A DNA stretch of 64,000 nucleotides from Tipula vernalis. Its lineage: Eukaryota; Arthropoda; Insecta; Diptera; Tipulidae. This document shows positions 10,879 through 21,477 of the stretch, one piece after another; the first letter of the stretch is position 1, and each line of letters opens with the position of its first letter. The stretch lies in the NCBI GenBank assembly GCA_958295665.1, contig OY282560.1:147738091-147802090 (forward strand), in the 5' to 3' direction. The notes beneath the pieces are model-generated. The model did no database searches. It was not told the DNA's origin and saw nothing but the letters and a program-made list of their open reading frames with translations. The position numbers were made by a program, and so were the translations under genes.

Positions 10879-11396
10879 ACTTTTTTATTAATTTTTTTTT
10901 GTTGAATGTTAATTAATTCATGTAATTTCTAATATGCTACCGGTGGTTAGATCATTTTAATTGTATTTCGATTAACACGAGAAGTATATTAGTATTTACG
11001 AACAGTAATTCATAAAACCGACTAATAGACATAATTCTATTTATTTAATTAAATGATTTTTAATATGTTTCGAAGATTGTAAGAGAATTCAATCCAGTTT
11101 CGAACTGATAAGCTTATGATTATGAAAAAATCAATCTTCTCATCAGGCCGCGGCGACTGGACTGATTATACCACAATTTACATTCTATATATACAGAATG
11201 TGCTGTGCGTTAAGTACTAGCGAATCGTACTAATACAGATGAATTCTCTTACAATTTTTCTTCTTCACGATATTCACACTGCTCTGTGTGTAAGCTAATT
11301 TTTACTTTTTTATTAATTTTTTTGTTGAATGTTAATTAATTCATGTAATTTCTAATATGCTACCGGTGGTTAGACCATTTTAATTGTGTTTCGATT
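10879..11396 (-). repeat. Ribozyme-bearing 425-bp unit, copy A (1.2 tandem copies)
   Basis: A segment at 10879-10973 recurs almost unchanged at 11304-11396, so the unit has a period of 425 bp and is present about 1.2 times in direct tandem. The functional reading is on the minus strand: A-rich start, TATATATA at 11193-11186, then the hammerhead motif at 11165-11089. The same unit recurs at 24966-25797 (inverted pair) and 57643-58040. Copy A abuts the truncated Gypsy gag in the same orientation, so it may be that element's 5' LTR. Alternatively it is an independent Penelope- or retrozyme-like element. Confidence 0.75.
11089..11165 (-). ncRNA. Type III hammerhead ribozyme motif, copy A
   Basis: Minus-strand order: TCAGTCCAGT (stem III 5' strand), cleavage triplet GTC, GCCGCGGC (very short stem I, or an 8-base palindrome for dimer pairing), the core CTGATGAG, a stem II hairpin (GAA/TTC then TTGAT/ATCAG across a two-base bulge), the core CGAAAC, and ACTGGATTGA (stem III 3' strand). 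Stem III is 10 bp with one G-U. All the invariant core bases of hammerheads are present. Known of the family: it self-cleaves 3' of the H17 residue, here C. Activity is inferred, not shown. Confidence 0.8.
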
Positions 11397-11670
11397 CCTA
11401 TCAATCTTTTTCCTATCTATCGCCCATCAATTCTTTCATAAAATCGATATAGAAAAACAAACGTTGTAATTGGGAATAATTTTTTCTCAATAAAAAATCT
11501 TTCCCGAACACCAGAATACACTTTGGCGAAAAGGGAATAATACTGCAATAAAATTTAAAATTTCTATTTCCCGGGAATTACCAGAATAGGGCCACAGATG
11601 TATTTTGTAATTAACTTGTAAGTGAATAGATATTCATAAACATTTTTGATTGTTTTATTTAATGTTTTTG
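11397..11670. other. No gene seen
   Basis: This is a spacer between the ribozyme unit and the tnp2-like element. It contains GGGAATTACCAGAATAGGG-like sequence that could be an element end, but no partner was found. Confidence 0.35.
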
Positions 11671-11679
11671 ATTTAAATT

Positions 11680-12511
11680 TATAAACATGAACAGTCTGAA
11701 ATAAAATTAAAATTAATTTTTTCACTATGCTTATTAATTTTTCTTATTACCATTTGATCCATATAGTTTTTTACTAATAACTTGCTATTGAATGTTACCA
11801 AATTTTCAACGTTTTTTATGGATAAGTTTGGTAATATGAAGTTTTGGCCCTGAATGATTGGTTCCTGTCTCATGAGCGACTGTAAGCATTCCTTTATGTC
11901 TGTCTGATTCTGCATGATAATTTGTTGATTTTCCGTAGCCAATAATATTTGAGCCTGAATTTCTTTTATTGAAATTCGGTTTTTTCTTAATTTTTATTCC
12001 TAAATCCTTTAAACTGTTTTGTGCTTTTTCTAATTTAGTGTTCATATCCGATATTTCATTATGATTGTTTATTGTTGGAGGTGGCATTTTGTTAAAAGTA
12101 TTATATATTTCTAATACGTTAGCGCCTACAACATAATTATTCTCTTTGTTGACTTCCTCGCACTCGTAAATTATGCTGGGAATTTCCATCTTCGATGGTT
12201 CATTATATCTCTCAATAAAATCTTTAACGATAATTTTTTTTTTGTTTTGTAAAGGCCACATCTTCACATTCAGAGTTCGAAAAATTTGCGAAATGCAATT
12301 CTTTATTTTTGGCTTCACTGTAGCTAACTATATCACCCTTTAAAATTTTACAACTAAATGTTTCCCATTCGTCGTCTGCGTTAAGTTGTTTTTTTATGGC
12401 TTTTCGATAATTTTTGGGTCATGCTACTTTACCATTATTGATCCATTTGGCACATACCATCGAAGCTTCTTCAACGCCTTCTTGGTTTATCGTTTCGATA
12501 ACAGAAAACAT
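11680..12511 (-). pseudogene. DUF4806-like accessory protein of tnp2-like transposon
   Basis: Three minus frames make one broken protein. From an ATG at 12511 it reads SVIETINQEGVEEASMVCAK, NYRKAIKKQLNADDEWETFS and SYSEAKNKELHFANFSNSE, the W-P-W pattern of an insect N-terminal domain often joined to DUF4806. A TGA replaces a tryptophan near 12421. Frameshifts at about 12245 and 11960 lead into a hydrophilic coiled coil and then QNQTDIKECLQSLMRQ and ILPNLSIKNVENLVTFN, like the start of DUF4806. The family is typically found beside tnp2-like transposases in insects and hydra. It lies just downstream of the transposase on the same strand. Confidence 0.6.
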
Positions 12512-12670
12512 TTGATTATCTAAGAAATAAAAGAATACATATAAAGTACATAATTTAAATAATTTGACAGTTATTTCGATTACATGCCAGACTATATTAT
12601 GTTAGTTGTTGTATTTTTGTTAGTCGTTAACAAGTCTAGAGCGATCAATTATTAAACGCATGATACTTTT

Positions 12671-14440
12671 CTACTGCATAAAATGTAATATTGGAAAAAA
12701 TACGTAAATATTTTCGTCCTCGCTTTTCATTGCAAATATTTTTTTTTTTTTAATATCACCCACTTTCCAGCATTTCATTACTTCGCTGGTTACTCCAACA
12801 GCTTTATAGATAACAAATTCACTAGGTGCTACTGGCAATTCATAAAAATCTTGTAGATCTGTGATTAATTTACCATGCAAAAATACTGTTCCATCAACTT
12901 TTTCAGCATATTCAAACCTGACAATTTCTTTTGATTTAGTTAAAAACCATTTATTCCTTTCACTGTTATCAATTTCGGTTTGTTGAAGAATAATTTTGTT
13001 ACCAACGATTTTCCCGTCTTTCAACTTTCTATTTTTTAAAATAGGCTAAATCATACATATTTAATTGATCATTTTCTAATTCAATACTATTTATTTCAGC
13101 ACTTCTGTTGCATATCTGTTCAAGAGATTGATTTGGTTTTCTGCAAAAGCAGAAAAATTATCCAAGCAGCCAAATTCTTTAACATCTCCTGATAAATGTG
13201 ACAGGCAGTGCAAGTTGTAGGTTAAATGGTGTTTCCCATACAACATACTCACTCCTTTAATGAAATGTGTCAATATTTCTGGATGGCTTAAAATTAAAAT
13301 TCCGACATGCAGGCAGAGAAAATTAATTTATTTATCTGGCGATAAAACAAACGGATCTGCATTTAATAAAAACGACCTAAGCTCTGTTGCTTTAAAGTAA
13401 CCTAATTCTGATAACGGCCTTAATTTTCTTTGGAAATCAGAGGGTTGTGTCTTCGAAATGATATTTATTAACTAGATATAGCTTTGATGCTTGCTGAATT
13501 TAATAAAGATTTTGGTTCACCAGAAACACACATTTGTAGTAATTTTATCATTGTTCCTAAACAAACCAGATGCATGTACTCCAGTAGAAACTGTATAGAA
13601 TCTGTTTTATGGTGTTCCAAATTTCTTCTTCCCCGAAATGAATCATCGTTTCTTAATTGTGCACCACTATTTATAGGAAACGTCACTCTATTTTGTATAA
13701 AATCGCGTTCATCTTCACATTTAAGGCAACCAAAATATTCTGTATGAGATTTTGTTCCTAAAATACTAGATCCTGCAGGGGACCTAATTTTTATGTCAAT
13801 TTTTATATTATTATTTAAATATCCATCCAATAAAAGAGTTTTTAGTTCGTCGACAACTGGCCTCATGTATTGATTGAAATCTTTTAGCTTATTATAGCCA
13901 TGATAAACTCCCACAACAAATACTTTGCTGCTTTTAAAATTGCAAGCTTTTGCTAGTATTGGCCAAAAGCAACTTTGATTACTTTTTGTTATGGGCACTG
14001 CATCGTTGTTGATATTAAGAATAATTTCACTTAAATTAGTACTACGTAAAAGTGTCTTAAATCCCGATGTAAATCTAACATGCACATATTTCCCAGGAGG
14101 GATATCTAAAACTATTCTTGAAGAAGGAGTTTTTAAAAGCGTTCTGCTATTAATTGGTACACTAAATCCCATTGAATATTTTAAAAATTTTAGAAGCTCA
14201 TTTAAATCATTTCCTTTTATATTGCACTTCACTGCCCAAGTCCTCAGAAAATCTAAAATTGTTGATTGTTTTTTAACATTCACATCTTCTTCCATATCCG
14301 ACAATGTTGATTGCTCGTTTTCAAAATCTTCTTGTTCTCTATTGCAAGAAATGTTTTCAACTAAACCCTCGCAAAAACGACATCGGGTTGTTTCTGAATA
14401 ATCTCGTGATTATCTTGTTTGGTACTCGATTTTCCATATT
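12671..14440 (-). pseudogene. tnp2-like (EnSpm/CMC-type) transposase
   Basis: The frame 14304-13468 (278 aa) contains LRTWAVKCNI, FSVPINSRTLLKTP, a NINNDAVPITKSNQSCFWPI block, VVGVYHGYNKLKDFNQYM, and a SHTEYFGCLKCEDE zinc-binding segment. It then has HHKTDSIQFLLEYMHLVCLG. After a frameshift and stops the protein goes on at 13273 (THFIKGVSMLYGKHHLTYNL, VKEFGCLDNFSAFAENQ) and 13024-12671 (KDGKIVGNKI, FYELPVAPSEFVIYKAVGV). This is the full order of the tnp2-like transposases of animals. Upstream to about 14440 a DYSETTRCRFCEG stretch is in frame. Stops and shifts make it inactive; clear TIRs were not found. Confidence 0.75.
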
Positions 14441-14492
14441 TCCAGTTTGTGGCTTTAAATAATTCGATCGACTTAAATTACAAAAACGTCTT

Positions 14493-15120
14493 TTGACCGA
14501 TTGTTTTGATAATTGTATTAACAGTGATATTGTTTCTGAATTGTTGGTGATGCATCAAAACATCCGTAGTATGCGGCAGAATTTTGACACACACTTGTGT
14601 CATTTTCAATATTTACAGGCATTGCCAAATTTAATATTTTTGGCCGAAATTTGGATAACTGATCAAGAATTATCTTTTTATGGAATCGATTGGTACAATT
14701 TGCATGCGAACTGCAATAATAAATATCGTGCTGGCGGAGTTGCAGTTTTTAGTCCTAATTATTTTAATGCCATAATAAATACTAAATATTCTTTAAAAAG
14801 TGCTGATATCTTGCTAGTTGATTGCAACATTAGTTGCTTTAAATTTTCAATAATTTTTGTTTATAGATTTCATGTTTTTAATATATGGTACTTCAGTTTG
14901 TTGACGAATTCAATTCAATACTTAACGTTCTTAAATCTAAAAATTTATGAATTCTTGGTGATTTTAATATTGACATTTTATCTAATTCTAGATTAATTGA
15001 TGAAAATAAATTCATGATGGCAAGTCATGAACTCAAATCTGTAATCAATAGTCGTACGATAAATTTTGGTGAGTCTAAAACTTGTATTGATCATATATTT
15101 TATAGATAATTTAATGCTGT
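14493..15120 (+). pseudogene. LINE C endonuclease domain
   Basis: The plus frame has LLVMHQNIRSMRQNFDTH at residues about 18-35 (the catalytic asparagine region of APE-type endonucleases). NLIFLAEIWITDQE follows, with AE at the catalytic glutamate position, then NNKYRAGGVAVF. After a frameshift near 14850, LGDFNID-like coding (LGDFNIDIL, 14951-14980) and CIDHIF near 15090 appear. It is broken by several stops and leads into the RT in the next entry. Confidence 0.75.
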
Positions 15121-16500
15121 TTTTAATGCATGGGTAAAAAGAGGGAGAGAAGTTACATGTAACCGATCATTTTGCTACTTTTACTAAACTTAAATTACGT
15201 CAAGATGGATATAATATAATTTGCCCTGCAACCGATAAGGTGATTTCGAGTATTGACTATACAAGTGATCCATCGATGAATTTGGTTTGGGTAACACACT
15301 ACTGAAATATATTAAATTAAATATTGTAGATATTTTATGTTTTATTTTTAACAAAATTATTACTTGTGGCCTATTTCCAGACTCTCTTAAGTCGGCTATT
15401 GTTATTCCTGTACATGAAAAAAGCAATCGGTCGAATGTTGGTAATTATAGGCCTATTTTTTTATTGCCTGTTATCTCTAAGGTGTTTAAAAAAGCTATTA
15501 AATCTCGCATGATTGTTTTTTTGGAGAGGCAAATATTTCATGATGGCCTTAATGAAAAGCGCTCAGTTGCCGTTTTACTTGGTGATATTAGTTACGAAAG
15601 CATTTGATATGGTCAATCATAAATTGCGTCTAAATAAACTTATTCTTACTGGTTTTAGAGGGTTTATGTTATCTTGGTTTGAATCTTATCTTGCTAATCG
15701 CTCACAACGTGTACGGCTTAATGGGGTTCTGAGTCGCCGTGAAATTTTATCAGCAGGAGTCCCTCAAGGGTCAGTCTTCGGGCCAATCCTATTTCTTATT
15801 TATACTAACTTTATTTTTGCACAATCATTTCAGAGTAAGGTGGTGGCTTTCGCAACATGGCGTTCGCTTATAATACCGATAGTTATACTGCTACACTTTC
15901 AAATATAAATCATGATCTGAGTATTTTTAGCCAATGGTTTAATCGGCATTCTTTAGTATTGAACCCTTAAACTAAATCCATGTTTTTAATTTATCTCGGT
16001 ATTTGAACTTGAATAATAATATCATTTTTCATGGCAGCCGCTGTTCTGGGGTTAATTGCTGCTCGCGGCATTGTTTTCCTATTGAAAGTGTCCATTGTAA
16101 CAAATACCTAGGAATTACGGTTGATTGTTTTTTAAATTGGAAATTACGTGTTGAAGCAATAATCATCCAACTTATATATACTATTAGGAAAATGTGTCTA
16201 TTAAAAGATCACTGTCCACCATCAGATCTCAACATTTTTTATCATGCCTTTGTTGATTCCAGACTACTGTATGGTATTTGTTTATCGGGTGACACCTACA
16301 TTAATACTATAAAACCAGTCATTCTAGCTCAAAAGTATATAATAAGGGTTTTGTTTTTTAAACGGGAATTCACGGAATCTGGTCCTTTGGTTTCATCGAA
16401 TTCACTTCTTCCTATCATTATGATATAGCTTATTTCCACTTCGAATATAAAAATTTTCCAAACTTAAAACACGTAAAAGTATCGCAAAGGAAAGGCATCA
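15121..16500 (+). pseudogene. LINE C reverse transcriptase
   Basis: Plus frames overlap with shifts. Frame 15287-15607 carries GLFPDSLKSAIVIPVHEK and NVGNYRPIFLLPVISKVFKK. Frame 15513-15908 carries KAFDMVNHKLRLNKL (motif A), LSAGVPQGSVFGPILFLIYT (motif B) and a broken VVAFA.. palm box in which the DD is lost by a frameshift. Frame 16003-16428 carries HCNKYLGITVDCFLNWKL and the thumb region. This is a CR1/L2/Jockey-like RT in the expected order after the endonuclease. It is dead. Confidence 0.85.
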
Positions 16501-16554
16501 AATAACTTAAACAATGAAAAAGACGGGAAGCACCATATACGTCGCAAAATCATT

Positions 16555-17125
16555 CAAATCACCACCCCAGACTATGATGCATACCGGAAAGTAATTTAGA
16601 CCGCACAAGAGCAAAATATAACCGTCGGATAATAGTGGGAGGAATTAAGTTAATCGAATTTTGAGTCAAACACAATTCCCAAATATTTAATGTTTCGATT
16701 GATTTTATAAGGCTGCATTTCTTAAAGCAAGTAGCATAACGCCCTGCACTTTTATATTTATAATTGTGTGAATCAATCGGCATTTTGAAAAAAACCACAT
16801 TAGTTTTTGAACTTAAGACCATTGAATGAATATCAAACCATCTCCTCAAAAGCAATAGAGATAGATTTATAAATTTTACTAAATCGGTCGTAGAAGACGA
16901 GTAGTATAGCTTAAACAAATATCATTAGCAAAACCAACTGAGGCTTCTTTAAGGTTTTCATTAAAAATTGAATTTATGTATATCTAAAAGAGTATTGGCC
17001 CTAAAACGTTTCCCTGCGGAATCGCACAGTATAATTTTTCTGAAACACTAAAACAATCGTAAATATATCCTCTGCCGAATAATTTTCTTTCGTGGTCGGT
17101 ATGTCTCAAATTTTCTTCTAAGCTT
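16555..17125 (-). pseudogene. LINE D reverse transcriptase palm and thumb fragment
   Basis: Minus frames give DHERKLFGRGYIYDCFS, then CAIPQGNVLGPILF (motif B with the PQG) near 17030-16990, then ASVGFANDICLSY (palm box, FAND in place of FADD) near 16955-16915. The frame 16918-16559 continues SLLLLRRWFDIHSMVLSSKT and RLYFALVRSKLLSG. The sequence belongs to a different LINE family from LINE C and meets it tail to tail at about 16550. One stop and at least one shift are present. Confidence 0.75.
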
Positions 17126-17242
17126 CATTTTTTTGGGTGTTTCTTTAAAATTTTATTTAGCTTATTTTTTAAACTTGTCAGTTTGCATAAGTTGTCACTA
17201 ATCGAAAGTTAAAGTTTAATTTGAGTTATTTTCCTCACTGTT

Positions 17243-17554
17243 CTAGTTGTACAAGTGTTTAAGAAATACATTGTGAACCAAGTGTCTCCAATGAGCCCGG
17301 TCTCGAGTTTCTGTAAAATTCGCTTGTAAGACGCAATTTGCCATTTTCAAAACCCAAATACCTAAGGCCCATGTATTTGTAGTGTAGAATTGTGTATATC
17401 TCCATTCCGTTGTAAGATGCTGGTTAAAATAGTTGTATGGGTATTCTTTCTGTCCAATAGGAAGGCAAAGGTCCAAGTGATCGTCTGTTAAAGTTCTCGT
17501 ATCCAAAATGACGGCGCAGGTCAATAAGGTTCGAACGGATTTTCTGTGTTCCAA
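17243..17554 (-). CDS. Unassigned 103-aa open frame, GC-richer than surroundings
   Basis: I do not recognise this protein. The frame encodes HLDLCLPIGQKEYPYNYF, EWRYTQFYTTNTWALGIW and ETRDRAHWRHLVHNVF. A second frame over the same bases also stays open for long stretches, so the true frame is unclear. The base composition is less AT-rich than the flanks, which suggests a transposon or exon remnant. It lies between LINE D and a poly(A) retroposon. Confidence that it is a real coding sequence is low. Confidence 0.25.
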   Translation of the reverse strand: MEHRKSVRTLLTCAVILDTRTLTDDHLDLCLPIGQKEYPYNYFNQHLTTEWRYTQFYTTNTWALGIWVLKMANCVLQANFTETRDRAHWRHLVHNVFLKHLYN

Positions 17555-17920
17555 TTAGTTCCGATATCAGGATATAATCCTAAGTGGTTTTATCGCAAAA
17601 ATTTTATTTAATTGTTATATAAAAAATTATTCTACCACACACCTCGCTACCTATCATTTGAATAATTATTTGTTGCTATAATTAAGTAGCAACTTTTACT
17701 TTAATTTTATTCATTGATAATTATTTTTGATCTTAAAGGTTGGTACCTGATCATAACAAAACAAAAATAATAATTAACTGTCAAAGTTGTTGTGCGATAA
17801 ATTTAAGATAAATAAATTGTTTTTGAATGTTTTTAAATCCAAGGGATTGGCTAATGATGTACTGATGATACATCAGCTGTAGAAGAAAAATGACCCATCA
17901 GCTGGTGAATTTTGGTAAGA
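17555..17920. other. No gene seen
   Basis: AT-rich spacer without repeats or coding similarity that I can support. Confidence 0.4.
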
Positions 17921-18007
17921 ACATACAATTTATACTGCGTAAAGTAGGACGGTAAAATTAACTGCGAAAGAGTTGGGAGTGCCTTGAGCCCCAGAAAAGA
18001 TTGCATA

Positions 18008-18049
<42 letters not shown>

Positions 18050-18058
18050 ATACAATTT
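17921..18058 (+). mobile_element. Minute retroposed insert with poly(A) tail and 11-bp TSD
   Basis: ACATACAATTT at 17921-17931 recurs exactly at 18048-18058. Between the copies lie about 81 bases of unique sequence (17932-18012) ending in a run of about 36 A. The structure is that of target-primed reverse transcription of a short polyadenylated RNA. The body is either the extreme 3' end of a 5'-truncated LINE/SINE or of a host transcript. No AATAAA signal is visible close to the tail. Confidence 0.85.
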
Positions 18059-18859
18059 GACTTAAACTATTGATTTGATACTGATTGTTTTCGAACGAAA
18101 CCAGTCATTCTGATTGTTTTCCCTCTTTAGTTGTTTGATCTATGTGATTTACGGCTTGAACACTTCAAAATAAATTCTTCGTACACATGGTTTGGGCGAA
18201 CACTATGAAAGCATTATATTGTACCAAGCCTCAGATTTTAATAACTTTAATTTTAACTCGGCGAGATAAATTTTTTACTTTGGGAACACATTCATCATTT
18301 TTTGTTTTTTGAGCACATGACTAAGCGAAGTTTCAGGGAAACCATTTTATGGTCCAACAAATTACAATTTAACACTGAAAATTACAATCAAACAATTTCC
18401 AATCATGCTTAAATTTTTTCACTTTGGATTCCAGACCAAAGATAGACATCATATTTATATATTAATTAATTGGTTTAGTCTTAGGTAGTTTTGAAATATG
18501 AATGTTTAGGTCAACCCACTACAATACATTTTTTACACTTAATAGTTTAAAATAAAATTAAGAATTCATTCTCATTCAAACTCATGAACAGAACAAACAC
18601 TAAAGAAAAATAAGAACTTTCCTTGAGTTCATTGTGTTGGTAGTTTGGTTTCGTACTGAAAACTTTGGACTACTCATCAAGTAGCTACGACCAAACTTCA
18701 CAAATACAATTCATACTTAACACCGAGAGTATCAAGTACGAACGTAACGATCTAGCGGATTAAAGTCACTAAATCAAAAAACAAACTCAAGGAAAACCCT
18801 CATCTGTGCGTGTATAATGGCCACACAATTAAATTTCAAGTTTTTTTCAAGTTTTTTCA

Positions 18860-18926
18860 AGAAATATCAACCCTCCCCATGCTTTACCCCCAAGAGTTAT
18901 ACAAAGTATGGGGGGTTTGATATTTC
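18860..18926. repeat. Inverted repeat / stem-loop
   Basis: AAATATCAACCCTCCCCAT on the left pairs with ATGGGGGGTTTGATATTT on the right around a loop of about 25 bases, with one bulged or mismatched position. The C/G-rich middle stands out in this AT-rich context. Confidence 0.6.
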
Positions 18927-19032
18927 TACTTTTTTGTGTAGATATATTACAAATGATTGGCCTCTTGATTTTGCTTATGATTAACCAATCGAAGATCTTG
19001 TGAATGCCATTTATAAAAAAAATATTTGTGTC

Positions 19033-19212
19033 TATAAAAAGCCGAAAAATTCATTTGATATTTTAAACAGACATTCTTCTCTTAACTTGAAATTGCAAAT
19101 TTCTATTTAAACATATAAAATGGAATGCAGTGGCTCAATTGCTTCTTGCATAAAATGTCAAAATTTAGCCTCCAAAATGTCTAGAGATAAAATAGAGGGA
19201 CGTATGTTCTAG
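19033..19212 (+). other. TATA box plus short open frame, speculative gene
   Basis: TATAAAAA at 19033-19040 is followed 30 to 35 bases later by an AACAGACATTC start-site-like context. A 30-codon frame starts at ATG 19120 and ends at 19212. The peptide starts MECSGSIASCIKCQ and has a CIKC pair. The ATG context (ATAAAATGG) is acceptable. I recognise no family. This could be chance. Confidence 0.2.
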
Positions 19213-20103
19213 TATGAAAAAATCATTTTCGCTAGCCAAACTGCGTACTACAATACAAAGTGAAATTCATCGGTGACATTTTTATATTCGATTTCGCCCT
19301 GTAAAGCTGCGTACATGATACAATTCTGGTGAAAAAATGTACATCACGAAGTTAGCTGTATGAGTTAAATTATTTGAACTAGAACAAAAAATTGACCAAG
19401 GTTAGCAACATAACGTAACCAAAATGATTTACAAGGTAACAATTTCGGTTCACAGGGCACAAATTGAACCCTAAGGGTTACAAACCTATCAACCATTTGG
19501 TACGTATTCAACTTATGTGGTACATCTTGAACACTTTTCTTTCACTTTTATATGAAAAATTTCATTTCACTTCTAGGCGTTAGTGAATAAATAGAAAAGG
19601 AACTGACGTGTATAGGAGTGCGCCCAACAAATATAAAAAATTCCTAGCTCTCTTAATTTTAACCGTAAAACAATGAAACAGCCGCCAAAATGTTTTCAAT
19701 ATATCATATTTTTACTACCTTAAACACCCTCCTGAAAGTACCTGAACAAAGATTGGATGGTAAAAATTTCTTTGGGTTTTACTGAGGGTTAAAAAACATG
19801 TGTGCCAAGTTTCAAAACTGTATCATTTTTGTTTTTCTAAATGTGGACTGGGTTCGAAACCAAAATATTTTATACCTCAACTACTGAAAACATTTTAGTT
19901 TATATAAATATTGTCTAAAATTAAACGTTTATCAAGATTTTCTTCTTTGTCTAAAATTGTAGCATCCCAAAAAGTTCAATGATTTGTAATGGCGTGAATG
20001 TGTTAGTACACTCGTTTGTGTAGAACACTCTGCAACTCTAAAGAAATTTGGTATTGTAAACAAAATGTCTAAACTTTTTAATGGTCTGCAACCAACAATT
20101 TTT

Positions 20104-21477
20104 ATATCGCAATTTTGCACCGCGCATTTAATTTTTTCGAAAAAGATTTTTACTTATGAAATTGAAATAAAAATCTGCAGTGTGTTTTCAACATTTAAAT
20201 TTTGCAAGTCGGAGGTTGTTTCGATACACTCGTTAATTTAAAAATATTTTTCACCTAATAAAATGTCGGGGGCGATAGAAGCCATGAATCACATTCTGGT
20301 ACCGGCGTCAGTCACAGACCTGAGCATGTTGTTTTATGATATCATCAGTGGTGAAAAATCCATCTTCATTTCGTATAACTATCTTATCCGAGAAAACTAA
20401 TCACATGTGAATTTTATTCGCGATGTAAGTTAACAAAAATATTTAATTAAGAGTTTAGTGTAGCCGCAATAACACCATATATTTCCATTACATTTAAATT
20501 TCATATCATTCCATAATTTTTTATGCTATGTGGAGTCGCGCCATTGTATTTCCTTTAGCTCATGGCAACAGATTTATTTAAATACCAACTTTACTTACCT
20601 CCGTTCGTGTTGTTGTTTGATAAGTCCATTTACTCAATAGGTAGTCGGTTTTTTTATGAGTATCTTCTATACATATGTATACTTGGGGATAGTCACTTAG
20701 AAATCGTGTAACTTTGTGAATTTGTCGAATTTGTAGTATTTCATCTTTAGTCAAACAAAACCATCATTCAATTTTGAAAATTTGCGTCTATGGTTTATTT
20801 AATGAATTGGAACAACACCACCTTATCGTAGAAAATATCGGAAAATCAGCAGAATCCACAAAAATGGAATAAAATCAGCCTCTAGAGTGTTTTTATGTGA
20901 ATTTAAACTAGCTATAGCTGGGAAAGTATCAGTTCAAGTTTCCCGTGCGAAATCTGGGAAAATTGCCTTATGATTTTTGTAAACTTGAACTGCAATTCTT
21001 TTCCTAAGGTAGCTATTGGAAAGTCACATCAATGTAATCCACCTCCAGATATAAAAGTTTTTATTTGTGAAAACCGCCGTCATTAAATTGAAGAAAAATA
21101 AAAGTAAAAAAATCTATTTTTTTCACATTAAAATTGTATACCTTGAATACCAGTTAACCTAACTGTCTGTTAATAGGTTTTTTTTTTTTTTTAAAAGCGG
21201 AAATTTTCTCAAATTTCCCATATGGAACTAGAATTATTGCTTTATGCCAGCGACCGTGATTGACGAGGCTTATTTTATACAAAATTTCTAATGTGTTGGG
21301 AAATCGAATTTTCCCAGATTTCGAATGGCAAGTTCAACCAAAAACTATAATAGATTTACATAGGGGAGTCTCATATCGTTTACACTAAAATTCAAATATG
21401 ACGAAAGCAGAAAAGTTTTGTTTGGTGGTGTACAAAATGGTTTTTCAACCCATACAATGAACCCCTAAATTATTTAC
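20104..21477. repeat. Repeat A, copy 1 (1.37 kb)
   Basis: This segment matches 61913-63272 in direct orientation, by eye about 95 percent. It starts at ATATCGCAATTTTGCACCG and ends at AACCCCTAAATTATTTAC. Copy 1 has about 45 bases (near 20275-20320) absent from copy 2 and lacks about 35 bases present there. There is no long open frame, no obvious terminal inverted repeat and no poly(A) end. It may be a non-autonomous element such as a Helitron-like or solo-LTR unit, or an old segmental duplication. Confidence 0.85.

Larger units (their letters stand above)
18059..20103. other. Mostly non-coding, with a hairpin and a weak short-ORF candidate
   Basis: No transposon protein or host exon is recognisable over these 2 kb. 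A stem-loop at 18860-18926 and a TATA-preceded 30-codon frame at 19120 are listed separately. Confidence 0.5.

Noticed and set aside
10879..11396. A plain Gypsy 5' LTR with normal borders
   Set aside because: The unit has an internal 425-bp periodicity, no clear TG...CA borders with a TSD, and stand-alone inverted and permuted copies elsewhere. I kept LTR origin only as one option.
13484..14401. Plus-strand open frames opposite the tnp2-like transposase
   Set aside because: They are antisense shadows. Only the minus strand shows family motifs.
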